64,000 bases of DNA from Brachybacterium ginsengisoli (GTDB lineage Bacteria > Actinomycetota > Actinomycetes > Actinomycetales > Dermabacteraceae). The translations under genes and the position numbers were made by a program. This document shows positions 20,279-29,429 of the stretch, piece by piece. The notes under the pieces were generated by a model. It did no database searches, had not been told where the DNA came from, and saw only the letters and a program-made list of their open reading frames with translations. Numbering within the stretch: the first letter of the stretch is position 1; each line of letters starts with the position of its first letter. The stretch is from NCBI RefSeq assembly GCF_002407065.1, contig NZ_CP023564.1:2666001-2730000 (forward strand), given 5' to 3'.

Positions 20279-21628
20279 TCAGTCCTCCTCGGGGACGCCG
20301 AGCAGGTCGCGCACCTCGGCAGCAAGGGTGACCGAACCGGCGACCACGACGCCGCCGAACTGGTCCCCGCCCTCCTCGGCGAGGTCCACGGCCGCCTGGA
20401 TCGCGTCGGGCAGGTTCGCCTGCTCGAGCACCCGGTCCTCGTCCTCGAAGATGTCCCGTGCGAGGTCCGCCAGGCGATCGGCGGGGATCGCCCGCGGCGA
20501 GCTCGACTGGGAGATGACCACGCTGTCCAGGAGCGGCTCGAGGACCTCGAGGATCTCCTCGGCGTCCTTCTCCTCCAGGATGCCGACCAGGCCGATGGTG
20601 CGGGTGAAGCGGAAGTTCTCCCGGACCGTCTCGACCAGGGTCAGGGCACCGGCGGGGTTGTGGGCTGCGTCCAGCAGGACCGTGGGGGCCTGGCGCACCA
20701 CCTCGGCGCGGCCCGGCGAGGTGACGCTCGACAGCGCGGCGCTCAGCATCTCGCCGTCCAGGGCGGTGCGGCCGTCCCCGAGCAGGGCCTCAGCCGCGGC
20801 GACGGCGAGCAGGGCGTTGCGCGCCTGGTGCTCGCCGAGCAGGGAGAGGAAGACCTCCTCGTAACGGCCGGCGATGCCCTGGAACGAGAGCATCTGCCCG
20901 CCGACCCCTGGGGTGTGCGAGAGCAGCCCGATCTGCTGGTCCTCGACCGCGGCCTCGGCGCCGAGCTCCGTGATCCGCTCGCGCAGTACGTCGGCGGCGT
21001 CCTGGTAGGGCTGGGAGGCGATGATCGCGGTGGCGTCGGCGGTGAGGATGCCGGCCTTCTCCGCCGCGATCTCCGCGATCGTGTCGCCGAGATAGTCCTG
21101 GTGATCCAGGGAGATCGGGGTGACCACGGCGACGTCCGGGGAGACCGCGCCGGTCGCGTCCCAGGTGCCGCCCAGACCGGTCTCGACGACGGCCACGTCC
21201 ACGGGCGCGGAGGCGAAGGCCTGGAAGGCCATCGCGGTGAGGTACTCGAAGTAGGTCAGGCGCACTCCCCCGGCGGCCGACTGCTCGGCGTCGACGATGG
21301 CGGCGAACGGCTCGACGTCCGCGTAGGCCTGGAGGAAGCCCTCCTCGTCGATCGGGACGCCGTCGATCGCGATCCGCTCCACCGGCGAGTGCAGGTGCGG
21401 GCTCGTGGTGCGACCGGTGCGCAGCCCGGCCTCGCGCAGGATCCGCTCGAGGATGCGGGCGGTGGTGGTCTTGCCGTTGGTCCCGGCGATGCGGATCGAC
21501 CGATAGGAGTTCTGCGGGTCCCCCATCAGCTCCATGACGCGGGTGATCCGCGAGAGATCCGGCTCGATCCGGTTCTCCGGCGCCCGCTCGAGCAGCGCCG
21601 CGTAGACCTCGCGCAGCTCGGATGACAT
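20279..21628 (-). CDS. folC: Folylpolyglutamate / dihydrofolate synthase
   Basis: Mur-ligase-fold enzyme that adds glutamate to dihydropteroate and folates. I use the ATG at 21628 (MSSELREVYAALLERAPEN), giving 449 residues. Conserved: the P-loop RIAGTNGKTTTARIL, TSPHLHSPVERI, FEYLTAMAF, VVETGLGGTWDATG, TPISLDHQDYLGDTI and LLDAAHNPAGA. In many actinobacteria folC follows valS or ileS; here ileS lies upstream on the same strand but is separated by the accessory insert 21.8-24.7 kb. Confidence 0.96.
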   Translation of the reverse strand: MSSELREVYAALLERAPENRIEPDLSRITRVMELMGDPQNSYRSIRIAGTNGKTTTARILERILREAGLRTGRTTSPHLHSPVERIAIDGVPIDEEGFLQAYADVEPFAAIVDAEQSAAGGVRLTYFEYLTAMAFQAFASAPVDVAVVETGLGGTWDATGAVSPDVAVVTPISLDHQDYLGDTIAEIAAEKAGILTADATAIIASQPYQDAADVLRERITELGAEAAVEDQQIGLLSHTPGVGGQMLSFQGIAGRYEEVFLSLLGEHQARNALLAVAAAEALLGDGRTALDGEMLSAALSSVTSPGRAEVVRQAPTVLLDAAHNPAGALTLVETVRENFRFTRTIGLVGILEEKDAEEILEVLEPLLDSVVISQSSSPRAIPADRLADLARDIFEDEDRVLEQANLPDAIQAAVDLAEEGGDQFGGVVVAGSVTLAAEVRDLLGVPEED

Positions 21629-21853
21629 GGCCGGGCGGGATGCGCCCGGGCGGGAAGGACTCGGCACTGCGGCTCCTGGGGATCTGGCGTCGAAGGGGGT
21701 TCGCTCCAGTGTACGAGGGCCGGCTGGACCGTTCCTCCCCACTGCGGGCCGGTCCACATGGGGCGGAGTGCCCATCCCGGGGCGACGGCGATCTCCCTAG
21801 TCTCCGGGCAGGATCGACGGCGGATCGGGCTGTCGGAGGACGAGGGGGCTGCG

Positions 21854-22669
21854 ATGGTCGAGGTGATCGCGACCGTGCCGCAGGCGGCGCGGTGGGCGCT
21901 GTCGCCGGGCGACGGAGGTGCGGCCGGGGGCCGTGCCCGTCGTACGGCGTGGAATCCCGTCTATCGGGTGCTGGTCGGTGACGGTCCCGACGAGGCGGCA
22001 CTCTCCTCGCGCGCCCGGTCGGCGCAGCCCTCACCCGCGGAGCTGGACCTGCTCCGGCGGCATCTGGCCTCGCCGGCGCTCCTGGTCGCCGCCGTGACGG
22101 CCGCAGAGCACACGCACCGGGTGCGGTTCGGCCTGGATCCGGCGGGCGCGAGCACGGAGCGGTCCGATGACACGTCGGAGTCCCGCTGGGGAGAGGTGCC
22201 TCTCCACGCGGTGCCGCAGCAGATCCTCGATCTGCTCGAGGAGTCGGGACCGGATCTCCGGCGACCCGGAGTCGAAGGGCATGCCCGGGGCGGCGCGCTG
22301 CGGCTGTCCGAGGAGCTGGCCCGCGTCGCCCAGGCGGCGCTGGCTGGCGGACCGTCCATCGAGGCGGCGTTCACACAGATCCCCGACATGGATGAGGCGC
22401 TGCGCGACGCGGTGACGACGACCGGTCCGCGTCTCTCGCTCTCCCTCACCCTCCATGACCGGGGCGGCGTCGCCGCCGAGTCGCCCGTGACCTGGTCCCG
22501 GCTGTGGGTGCAGGGGCAGCGCGGCCTGTACCGGCTGGACAGCCGGTCAGGATCCGTCCTGACGGTGCGACCGGTGGCGAGCTCGGACGTCCTGGACACG
22601 CTGCTGCCGATCCTCGAGCAGGGCGTGCGCTTCTCCGCAGCCTGCTCCGAGGCGGGCGGAGCGCGATGA
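21854..22669 (+). CDS. Hypothetical, possible EspG-like partner of WXG protein
   Basis: A 271-residue soluble alpha/beta protein without signal peptide or membrane segment. The ATG at 21854 lies after a GGAGG-containing stretch. Its stop overlaps the start of the WXG-lipase gene by 4 bases (ATGA), so the two are co-translated. The C-terminal half (about 195-255: VTWSRLWVQGQRGLYRLDSR, then a helix DTLLPILEQG) is reminiscent of EspG-type ESX-associated proteins, which bind WXG/PE-PPE substrates. That likeness is weak and by eye; the firm observation is the coupling to a WXG-domain effector. It opens the accessory insert between folC and ileS. Confidence 0.5.
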   Translation: MVEVIATVPQAARWALSPGDGGAAGGRARRTAWNPVYRVLVGDGPDEAALSSRARSAQPSPAELDLLRRHLASPALLVAAVTAAEHTHRVRFGLDPAGASTERSDDTSESRWGEVPLHAVPQQILDLLEESGPDLRRPGVEGHARGGALRLSEELARVAQAALAGGPSIEAAFTQIPDMDEALRDAVTTTGPRLSLSLTLHDRGGVAAESPVTWSRLWVQGQRGLYRLDSRSGSVLTVRPVASSDVLDTLLPILEQGVRFSAACSEAGGAR

Positions 22670-24228
22670 GCGCCTTCTGGGGCATGGACCCCGAGCAGAT
22701 GCGCAGCCACGCCCAGCGGCTCCGCACCGCCTCCGGCGAGGTCGAGGCCCTGTCCGCCCGGCTGGGCACGACGGTGGAGGCGGCGACCTGGACGGGCTCC
22801 GACGCCGACGCGTTCCGAGAGCGCTGGGCGGTGCTGGCCTCGAGCCGGCTGACCGCATTGTGCGAGGAGCTGCTCGCTCTGAGCGAGGCCAGCGCGCAGG
22901 AGGCCGATCAGCAGGATGCCGTCTCCACCCAGAGCGATCCCGTCGGCCCGACCGGCGGCTCCTCGTCGCCTGCCGAACCCTCGCCGACCCGCCGTGGGTA
23001 TCGCCACGAGAATGATCCCCTGATCCCGGGCCGGCTGGGGAGTCCCGCGGAATCTCTCCTCTCCGGCGTCGCCCAGCGCGTCTCCGACGGCATCGGCTGG
23101 GGCGTCGACGCCGGGATCGACCTGCTCGAGGGCGGGCTGGGCCTGTTCGGGGTGAACACCGACGGCATCGCGCAGCTCCACCGGGATGCGGACCACTTCG
23201 GCGGCATCCTCGAGGACTGGGCGACCGGCGATCGGGTCCCGACCGTCGCAGAGGTGGGTGCCGCGGGCCTGCTCACCCTCGGCTCCGCCGGCGTCGGCAT
23301 CCAGGAGGCGATCACCGGAGAGGACACGCCTTTCCTGGACGACCGTCCCGGCGGCATCGTCGAGTCGGTCCGCATGGAGGCGACGAGCGCCCCGCAGGAC
23401 CTCCAGGATCTGATCGCCCGGAACGATGCGCTGCGGCTTCCCGACGGCGGGGCGCAGGACAGCGGCCAGATCGGGATCCAGGAGATCCGACGCGCCGACG
23501 GCGGCGCCCCGGGCTACATCGTGCAGATACCGCCCACCGAGGGGGCCTCCATCACGCACGTCCCGGAGGCATGGGGCGGGCAGGGCAGCTCGCGCGACTG
23601 GGCGTCGAACCTCCGCCTGGTCGCCGGTCAGCAGCCTGCCGCGATGGACGATGTGCGCGCCGCGATGCAGGCGGCCGGGATCCCGGCGGGCTCCGACGTG
23701 ATGATCGTGGGCCACTCGCAGGGCGGGATCGTCGCGAATCACCTCGCCGCGGACCCGGCCTTCAACTCGCCCACGGGCGAGGCGGGCAGCTACAACATCA
23801 CCCACACGTTCACCGTCGGCTCGCCCGTGCAGACGGTGGTGCCGGCGCAGGGCTCCACCCAGTCCGTGAACGTCCATCATCAGATGGACGCGAGCGCGCA
23901 GGGATTCAGCGGAGACCTGATCGCAGGGAGCGATCTGGACGGTCTCCAGATGGACGGCGGGATCCTGGGCGCTCCGAACCGGCACGAAGTCTCGTTGCCG
24001 GGGTATCCGGTGCCGTCCCCGAACCCGGTGGAGATCCTCGAGCACAACCACGATTCGACAGGGCGGGACGGCGAGCTCGACCTCGGCTACTCGGGAAGCG
24101 TCGATCGTGCCACGGGCACCGATCCGACGCTCTCCGCGCTCCAGCGCGAGCTCAGCGGGACCTATCTCGGCGAGGGCACTCACGTCGCCGAGTCACAGGT
24201 CGTGACGGTGGGCCGTGGCGAACCGTGA
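22666..24228 (+). CDS. WXG100-like domain fused to alpha/beta-hydrolase (lipase-like)
   Basis: A 520-residue protein. Residues 1-87 form a WXG100-like domain (MSAFWGMDPEQMRSHAQRLR; W42-T-G44; F50, W54), aligned without gaps to two other proteins in this window. A linker and a central helical, hydrophobic region (about 120-220) follow, then an alpha/beta-hydrolase domain with the nucleophile elbow IVGHSQGG (Ser351) and later His/Asp candidates in LEHNHDS. No classical signal peptide is present. This architecture, a secretion-targeting domain plus enzymatic C-terminus, is that of type VII-secreted polymorphic effectors. The gene is coupled to the preceding possible EspG-like gene; no ESX core gene (EccB/C/D/E) or immunity gene is recognised nearby. 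Confidence 0.8.
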   Translation: MSAFWGMDPEQMRSHAQRLRTASGEVEALSARLGTTVEAATWTGSDADAFRERWAVLASSRLTALCEELLALSEASAQEADQQDAVSTQSDPVGPTGGSSSPAEPSPTRRGYRHENDPLIPGRLGSPAESLLSGVAQRVSDGIGWGVDAGIDLLEGGLGLFGVNTDGIAQLHRDADHFGGILEDWATGDRVPTVAEVGAAGLLTLGSAGVGIQEAITGEDTPFLDDRPGGIVESVRMEATSAPQDLQDLIARNDALRLPDGGAQDSGQIGIQEIRRADGGAPGYIVQIPPTEGASITHVPEAWGGQGSSRDWASNLRLVAGQQPAAMDDVRAAMQAAGIPAGSDVMIVGHSQGGIVANHLAADPAFNSPTGEAGSYNITHTFTVGSPVQTVVPAQGSTQSVNVHHQMDASAQGFSGDLIAGSDLDGLQMDGGILGAPNRHEVSLPGYPVPSPNPVEILEHNHDSTGRDGELDLGYSGSVDRATGTDPTLSALQRELSGTYLGEGTHVAESQVVTVGRGEP

Positions 24229-24264
24229 GCCGGCGGGGACGGCGCCGCAACCGGGCGGCATCCC

Positions 24265-24708
24265 TCAGCCGATCCCGTACTTCTCGAAGAACGCCCCGGC
24301 CGAGACTCTGTCGGCCCTCGGATTCTCCGTGGGCATGTCCGGATCGAGCTCGAGCACGTCGAGCTGCTGCCCGTCACCCAGCCGCGCGACGATGCCGCCG
24401 ACCTTCAGTCCCGATGCGGCGTCGCCGTCGAGCTCGTCGGCGATCACCGAGATGATCGCCCTCATCGCGTCGTCGAACACGTGGACTCCGACCTCCCGCT
24501 CAGTGGTCCCCAGCTCGACGGTGCCCCGAAGTGCTGTCGAGAAGCTGTTGTTCACGAACCGCTCGAGCTCGGCGGATTCGACTCCCTCCACCGCGGCGGC
24601 GGCCTCCGCCGCCTCGTCCGAGACGTCCTTGCCGCCGACCAGGCATCCGCTCAGCACCAGCGTCACCGCCCCGGTCAGGCTCCCGAGAGCTCCCCGTCTG
24701 CTCACCAT
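24265..24708 (-). CDS. Small putative lipoprotein
   Basis: A 147-residue protein starting at 24708 behind a GGAGGAG ribosome-binding site. The leader SRRGALGSLTGAVTLVLSGC ends in a lipobox with lipidated Cys at about residue 22. The mature part is short, acidic and unfamiliar (VNNSFSTALRGTVELGTTER; a two-strand repeat-like pattern). It is convergent with the WXG-lipase gene. An anti-toxin or immunity role for that effector is conceivable because immunity proteins are often adjacent lipoproteins, but the opposite orientation argues against a simple pair. Confidence 0.7.
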   Translation of the reverse strand: MVSRRGALGSLTGAVTLVLSGCLVGGKDVSDEAAEAAAAVEGVESAELERFVNNSFSTALRGTVELGTTEREVGVHVFDDAMRAIISVIADELDGDAASGLKVGGIVARLGDGQQLDVLELDPDMPTENPRADRVSAGAFFEKYGIG

Positions 24709-24933
24709 CACCGCTCCTCCACCGCTGCTCGGGCGAGCTCCTCCGCCCTGCGATTCCGCCCTGCGATTCCGCTCTCCGACTCCGCCTGAGCATGCCACAG
24801 CCTGAGCCCGCGGGGCGGTCGGTCGCTCGGAGCTGTGGACGGACCGCGGGCCGTCCGCTGGACGCCTGCAGACAGCACCGTGGCAGGCAGGGGCGGCGCA
24901 GGACCGTAGGCCCGACCACCTGCCCCCGAACGA

Positions 24934-24968
24934 CGACGGCCCCGGACCGTGCAGGTCCGGGGCCGTCG
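24934..24968 (-). terminator. ileS terminator
   Basis: Perfect 15-bp arms (24934-24948 and 24954-24968) with a GTGCA loop, 11 bases past the ileS stop. The rest of the 271-base gap 24709-24979 contains three 13-base CCGCCCTGCGATT-like repeats near 24744-24782 and no gene. Confidence 0.85.
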
Positions 24969-24979
24969 AGGTCAGGAGA

Positions 24980-27900
24980 TCAGGCGCGGGCCACGGACAC
25001 CGTCACGCTGCCGCCCGAGACCTTCTCCGTCGAGGAGTGCGCGCCCTCGGCCGGAGCCGCGGGCACCGTGAGCTCGACCGCGAGCACCTCGGCGGCGACG
25101 AGTTCGCGGTGCGTGCTGACCGCCGAGACCACGGTCTCGTCACCATCGACGGTCAGACGGATGCGGTCCGAGACCTCGAAGCCCGCCTCGCGGCGCGCGG
25201 CCTGGATCGCACGGACCACGTCGCGCGCAGTGCCCTCGGCCTCGAGCTCGGGGCTCACCCGGGTGTCCAGCGCGATGAAGTCGCCGCCGCGCAGCACGCC
25301 CACGGCATGGCCCTCCATGGCCGAGGAGTCGCCGGCCACGAGGTCGAGCGAGTACTCGCCCTCCTCGAGCGCGATCCCGCCGGAGACGACCTGACCGGCC
25401 TCGTCCACGGACCAGTCGCCCGACTTGGAGCCCTTGATGACGACCTGGACCTGCTTGCCCAGCCGCGGGCCGGCGGCGCGGGCGTTGACGCTGAGCCGCT
25501 GCTCGACGCCCATGCCCTGGGCCTCCTCGCTCGCGACGTCCAGCAGCCGCACCGCCTTGACGTTGAGCTCGTCGGCGATGATCCCCGAGAACCCCTCCAG
25601 GGAGGTCGGGTCGTGGTGGACGACCGCCAGCTCGGCGAGCGGGAGACGGGCGCGCAGCTGCTCCTTCTTGCGCAGGGAGTTGCCGACGCTCGCGATCCCG
25701 CGGACGTCGTCCATGCGGGCCACCAGCTCCGGGTCGCGGGGGAACAGGTTCGCGTCGGGCCAGTCGGTGAGGTGCACGGACCGCCCGCCGGTGAGCTGCT
25801 TCCAGATCTCCTCGGCGACCATCGGCAGCAGCGGCGCCGCCACCTGGCAGAGGGTCTCCAGGCAGGTGGAGAGCACGTCGATCGCCTGCTCGTCGCCCTC
25901 CCAGAAGCGGTCGCGGGAGCGACGCACGTACCAGTTGGTGAGCATGTCCAGGTAGTCCTGGATCAGCTCGGCGGCGTCGGCGATCGCGAGCGCGGTCATC
26001 GACTCCTCCACCTCGCGCACGAGGTCGCCGGTGCGGGCCAGCAGGTACCGGTCCATGACGTCGGTGGAGTCGAAGCGGGTCCGGCCGCGGTATCCCGTCG
26101 GCTTCCCGCTCGCGTCCTTCTCCCCCGCCGCGTTGGCGTACAGCCCCAGGAAGTACCAGACGTTCCACAGCGGCAGCACCATCTGACGGGTGGCATCGCG
26201 GATCTTCGGCTCGTCGACCACGAGATTGCCGCCGCGCAGGATCGGCGAGCTCATGAGGAACCAGCGCATCGCGTCGGCCCCGTACTTGTCGAACATCTCG
26301 CGCACATCGGGATAGTTGCCCAGCGACTTGGACATCTTCTGCCCGTCCTCGCCGAGCACGATGCCGTGGCAGATCACCGAGGTGAAGGCCGGGCGGTCGA
26401 ACAGCGCGGTGGACAGCACGTGCATGACGTAGAACCAGCCGCGGGTCTGCCCGATGTACTCCACGATGAAGTCCGCCGGGTTGTGGGACTCGAACCAGTC
26501 GGTGTTCTCGAAGGGGTAATGCACCTGCGCGAACGGCATCGAGCCGGAGTCGAACCAGACGTCGAAGATCTCCTCGACACGGCGCATGGTGGACTGCCCC
26601 GTCGGGTCATCGGGGTTCGGGCGGGTGAGCTCGTCGATGTAGGGGCGGTGCAGGTCCACCTCGCCGAGCTCGTTGTGCGGCAGGGTGCCGAAGGCCTCCT
26701 CGATCTCGGCGAGAGAGCCGTAGACGTCGATCCGCGGGTGGTTCGGATCGTCGCTCTTCCAGATCGGCAGCGGGGTGCCCCAGTAGCGGTTGCGGGAGAT
26801 CGCCCAGTCGCGGGCGCCCTCGAGCCACTTGCCGAACTGGCCGTGCTTGACGTTCCCGGGGACCCAGTCGATCTGCTCGTTCAGCTCGAGCATGCGCTCG
26901 CGCTGGTCGGCGACCTTCACGTACCAGGAGGAGACCGCCTTGTAGATCAGCGGGTTCCGGCAGCGCCAGCAGTGCGGGTAGGAGTGCACGTAGCTGGCCT
27001 CGCGCATCAGGCGTCCGGCCTGCTGGAGGTTGCGGATGATCGGGCGGTTCGCCTCGAACACCTGCACCCCGGCGATCTCGTCCAGCGCGGTGCCGGCGAA
27101 GTAGTCCAGGAACTGCGCACCCTCGTCCACGGAGACGATCACGGGGATGCCGTACTCGGCGTTGACCTGCTGGTCGATCTCGCCGTAGGCGGTGGCCTGG
27201 TGGACCACGCCGGTGCCGTCATCGGTGGAGACGTAGTCGGCGACGGTGACGATCCAGGCGTTCTCGGTGCCCCACTTGGCGCGGTCCTCGGAGTAGACCG
27301 TCCACAGCGGCTCGTAGGCGACGTGCTCGAGCTCGGACCCGGCGAGGACCCGCTCCTCGCTCGCGGCGAGCGCGTCCTCGGCGCTATCATAGCCGAGCTC
27401 CTTGGCGTAGGAGCCGAGCAGGGCCTGCGCCATCAGGTAGCGACCCTCTCCCGCGCCGGTGCCATCGGCGGCACCCAGCGGCCCGGCGGGGACCACCGCG
27501 TACTCCACCTCCGGGCCGACGGCGAGGGAGAAGTTGGTGGGCAGGGTCCAGGGAGTGGTGGTCCAGGCCAGCGCCTTCACGCCGTCAAGACCCAGCTGCT
27601 GGGCCTTCTCCCCGGTGAAGGGGAAGGTGACGGTGACGGTCTGGTCCTGGCGCTCCTTGTAGACGTCGTCGTCCATCCGCAGCTCGTGCGCGGACAGCGG
27701 CGTCTGGTCCTTCCAGCAGTAGGGCAGCACGTAGTAGCCCTCATACGCCCGGCCCTTGTCGTACAGGGTCTTGAACGCCCACAGCACCGATTCCATGAAG
27801 GTGACGTCGAGGGTCTTGTAGTCGTTCTCGAAGTCGACCCAGCGCGCCTGGCGGGTGACGTAGTCCTCCCACTCCTTGGTGTACTTCAGCACCGAGGCCT

Positions 27901-28276
27901 GGGCGGCGTTGTTGAACTCCTTCACGCCCATCGCCTCGATCTCGGACTTCTCTGTCATGCCGAGCTCCCGCATCGCCTCGAGCTCGGCGGGCAGGCCGTG
28001 GGTGTCCCAGCCGAAGCGGCGATCCACCTTGTTCCCGCACATGGTGCGGAAGCGCGGGACGACGTCCTTGACGAAGCCGGTGAGCAGGTGGCCGTAGTGC
28101 GGCAGGCCGTTGGCGAAGGGCGGGCCGTCGTAGAAGACGAACTCCTCGGCGCCCTCGCGCTGCGCGATGGAGGCGCGGAAGGTGTCGTCGCTGCGCCAGA
28201 ACTCCTGGACCGCGTTCTCGAGCGCGGGCAGGTTCGGCGAGGGGACGAGGGAGTCTCCGGTGACCGGGTAGACCAT
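24980..28276 (-). CDS. ileS: Isoleucyl-tRNA synthetase, eukaryote-like type 2
   Basis: Charges tRNA-Ile. The ATG at 28276 (MVYPVTGDSLVPSPN) gives 1098 residues; the frame extends upstream through the T-box and is not coding there. The catalytic HxGH motif is H60-Y61-G62-H63 within GLPHYGHLLTG, followed by RRFGWDTHGLPAELEAM; the KMSKS loop is GQKMSKSLGN. The editing (CP1) and anticodon-binding domains and a long C-terminal region are present. The residues around HxGH and the large C-terminal part are those of IleRS type 2, the clade that includes eukaryotic cytosolic and mupirocin-insensitive bacterial enzymes. Expression is very likely controlled by the upstream T-box. Confidence 0.95.
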   Translation of the reverse strand: MVYPVTGDSLVPSPNLPALENAVQEFWRSDDTFRASIAQREGAEEFVFYDGPPFANGLPHYGHLLTGFVKDVVPRFRTMCGNKVDRRFGWDTHGLPAELEAMRELGMTEKSEIEAMGVKEFNNAAQASVLKYTKEWEDYVTRQARWVDFENDYKTLDVTFMESVLWAFKTLYDKGRAYEGYYVLPYCWKDQTPLSAHELRMDDDVYKERQDQTVTVTFPFTGEKAQQLGLDGVKALAWTTTPWTLPTNFSLAVGPEVEYAVVPAGPLGAADGTGAGEGRYLMAQALLGSYAKELGYDSAEDALAASEERVLAGSELEHVAYEPLWTVYSEDRAKWGTENAWIVTVADYVSTDDGTGVVHQATAYGEIDQQVNAEYGIPVIVSVDEGAQFLDYFAGTALDEIAGVQVFEANRPIIRNLQQAGRLMREASYVHSYPHCWRCRNPLIYKAVSSWYVKVADQRERMLELNEQIDWVPGNVKHGQFGKWLEGARDWAISRNRYWGTPLPIWKSDDPNHPRIDVYGSLAEIEEAFGTLPHNELGEVDLHRPYIDELTRPNPDDPTGQSTMRRVEEIFDVWFDSGSMPFAQVHYPFENTDWFESHNPADFIVEYIGQTRGWFYVMHVLSTALFDRPAFTSVICHGIVLGEDGQKMSKSLGNYPDVREMFDKYGADAMRWFLMSSPILRGGNLVVDEPKIRDATRQMVLPLWNVWYFLGLYANAAGEKDASGKPTGYRGRTRFDSTDVMDRYLLARTGDLVREVEESMTALAIADAAELIQDYLDMLTNWYVRRSRDRFWEGDEQAIDVLSTCLETLCQVAAPLLPMVAEEIWKQLTGGRSVHLTDWPDANLFPRDPELVARMDDVRGIASVGNSLRKKEQLRARLPLAELAVVHHDPTSLEGFSGIIADELNVKAVRLLDVASEEAQGMGVEQRLSVNARAAGPRLGKQVQVVIKGSKSGDWSVDEAGQVVSGGIALEEGEYSLDLVAGDSSAMEGHAVGVLRGGDFIALDTRVSPELEAEGTARDVVRAIQAARREAGFEVSDRIRLTVDGDETVVSAVSTHRELVAAEVLAVELTVPAAPAEGAHSSTEKVSGGSVTVSVARA

Positions 28277-28309
28277 GAGGAGGGACCTCCGAGGAAGAAC
28301 GGGGCGGCG

Positions 28310-28520
28310 AAAGGACGGCATGCTGTCCGAGGACGCTTCCCGACCCGAGGGCCGGTGGCGCGGTACCACCTCGGTTGATGCCGTGCGCCGACGGATGCGA
28401 CGCAGGGCCTCCCCTTGTTCCTCAGCTGTGACGGGCTGGTCCCGGCGGGTTCTACTGCGCCCGCGCCCGAGGGCGATGGGCGGTTCTTCCCGCGGCTCTC
28501 CGGTGATGGCCGGGTCGATG
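28310..28520 (-). promoter_or_regulatory. T-box leader of ileS (ultrashort Stem I type)
   Basis: Reading the minus strand, a CCGG...CCGG mini-stem at about 28517-28500 exposes a loop with the isoleucine specifier AUC (complement of 28505-28507). It is followed by GGAGAGCC...GGGAAGAACC and AGTAGAACC elements like actinobacterial Stem II regions. The T-box core TGGTACCGCG lies at 28368-28359, where uncharged tRNA-Ile would pair. No run of T follows, so regulation is probably translational by exposing the ribosome-binding site before the ATG at 28276. The rest of the 440-base gap up to 28716 contains the divergent promoters and no other gene. Confidence 0.88.
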
Positions 28521-28716
28521 CCGATGGCGAGAAGTGTACGTGCCCGGCCTGCCGAGGTCACGCCCGGCCCGGGCGGAGGAGACACGGCGAACAGCACGGG
28601 GCGGCGGGGCGGTCCCAGCGAAACCGTGCCCGATCCTCAGCCCCTGCACAGGGGAAGGCACTGGACTGTCCCCAGCGGCGACGAGGACGCCGCTCCCCCG
28701 ATCAGGAGGAGACGAG

Positions 28717-28956
28717 ATGGACGACGACATCCCCCCGCGACGCAGTCGCGCGGTGGCCGGAGCCTCCGCGATGGGCGCTGCGGCGCTGCTCGTGCTCAGC
28801 TTCGGCCCGTCCGCGCTGGCGCTGTCGCCCTCGACCTCGGTGGCGCACCCGGCCCGGACCTCGATCACCGCGTCCGTCACCCCGGCCGCCGCCCCGGTGA
28901 CGGATCTCCGCGGATCCGGTGTCCGCTCGGCCGACGACGCGGACGACGCCCGCTGA
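28717..28956 (+). CDS. Small secreted peptide, unknown
   Basis: A 79-residue protein starting at 28717 behind AGGAGGAGACGAG. A charged N-terminus (MDDDIPPRRSRAVAG) precedes a hydrophobic stretch and a possible cleavage site after ALALS. The mature part of about 40 residues is Ser/Thr/Ala-rich and ends in acidic residues. No family recognised. It is divergent from the ileS T-box and upstream of the ferredoxin gene. Confidence 0.65.
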   Translation: MDDDIPPRRSRAVAGASAMGAAALLVLSFGPSALALSPSTSVAHPARTSITASVTPAAAPVTDLRGSGVRSADDADDAR

Positions 28957-29091
28957 TCGGTCCGCACCCCACGCCGCGGGAAGGCCGGGACGAGGCATGG
29001 CTCACCTCGTCGTGAGCGGGATGTCGTGGAACACTGGGACCTTCACGGAACCGACCCGCGCCGCGGGTCGGACGATGCAGAAGGAGCGAGG

Positions 29092-29364
29092 ATGTCGCTG
29101 TTCGGAGAGCCCTTCACCGCCAAGTGCCTGAAGTCCGGGATCACGGTCGAGGTCGCCGAGGGCCAATCCCTCCTCCAGGCCCTGCTCGACGCGGACATCC
29201 CCATGGACTATTCCTGCGAGGGCGGCGTGTGCGGCACCTGCGTGGTGCCCCTGGTCTCCGGCGAGGTCGAGCACATGGACGAGTTCCTCATGGACGACGA
29301 GCAGGCCGACCAGATGATCACGTGCGTCTCGCGCGGCGAGGGCGAGATCGAGATCGACGTCTGA
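29092..29364 (+). CDS. [2Fe-2S] ferredoxin, plant type
   Basis: A 90-residue electron carrier. The ATG at 29092 follows AGAAGGAGCGAGG; the frame extends upstream without similarity. Cluster ligands are C-x4-C-x2-C in YSCEGGVCGTC, with the last Cys in QMITCVSR. The sequence resembles the ferredoxin domain of phenol-hydroxylase-type reductases. No reductase or oxygenase gene is adjacent, so its electron partner is unknown. Confidence 0.9.
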   Translation: MSLFGEPFTAKCLKSGITVEVAEGQSLLQALLDADIPMDYSCEGGVCGTCVVPLVSGEVEHMDEFLMDDEQADQMITCVSRGEGEIEIDV

Positions 29365-29378
29365 TCCCTCACGCGAGG

Positions 29379-29409
29379 ACCCTGCGCGGGATGACCTCCC
29401 GCGCAGGGT
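29379..29409. terminator. Terminator after the ferredoxin gene
   Basis: Perfect 13-bp arms (29379-29391 and 29397-29409) with a 5-base loop. It serves the ferredoxin gene and possibly the convergent small membrane gene. Confidence 0.85.
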
Positions 29410-29429
29410 AGGTGCGGGCCGAGGCCCCG

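Noticed and set aside
25037-28378. 1113-residue plus-strand ORF opposite ileS
   Set aside because: Shadow of ileS: low-complexity His/Asp/Val/Leu composition typical of antisense frames in GC-rich DNA, no ribosome-binding site, no domain.
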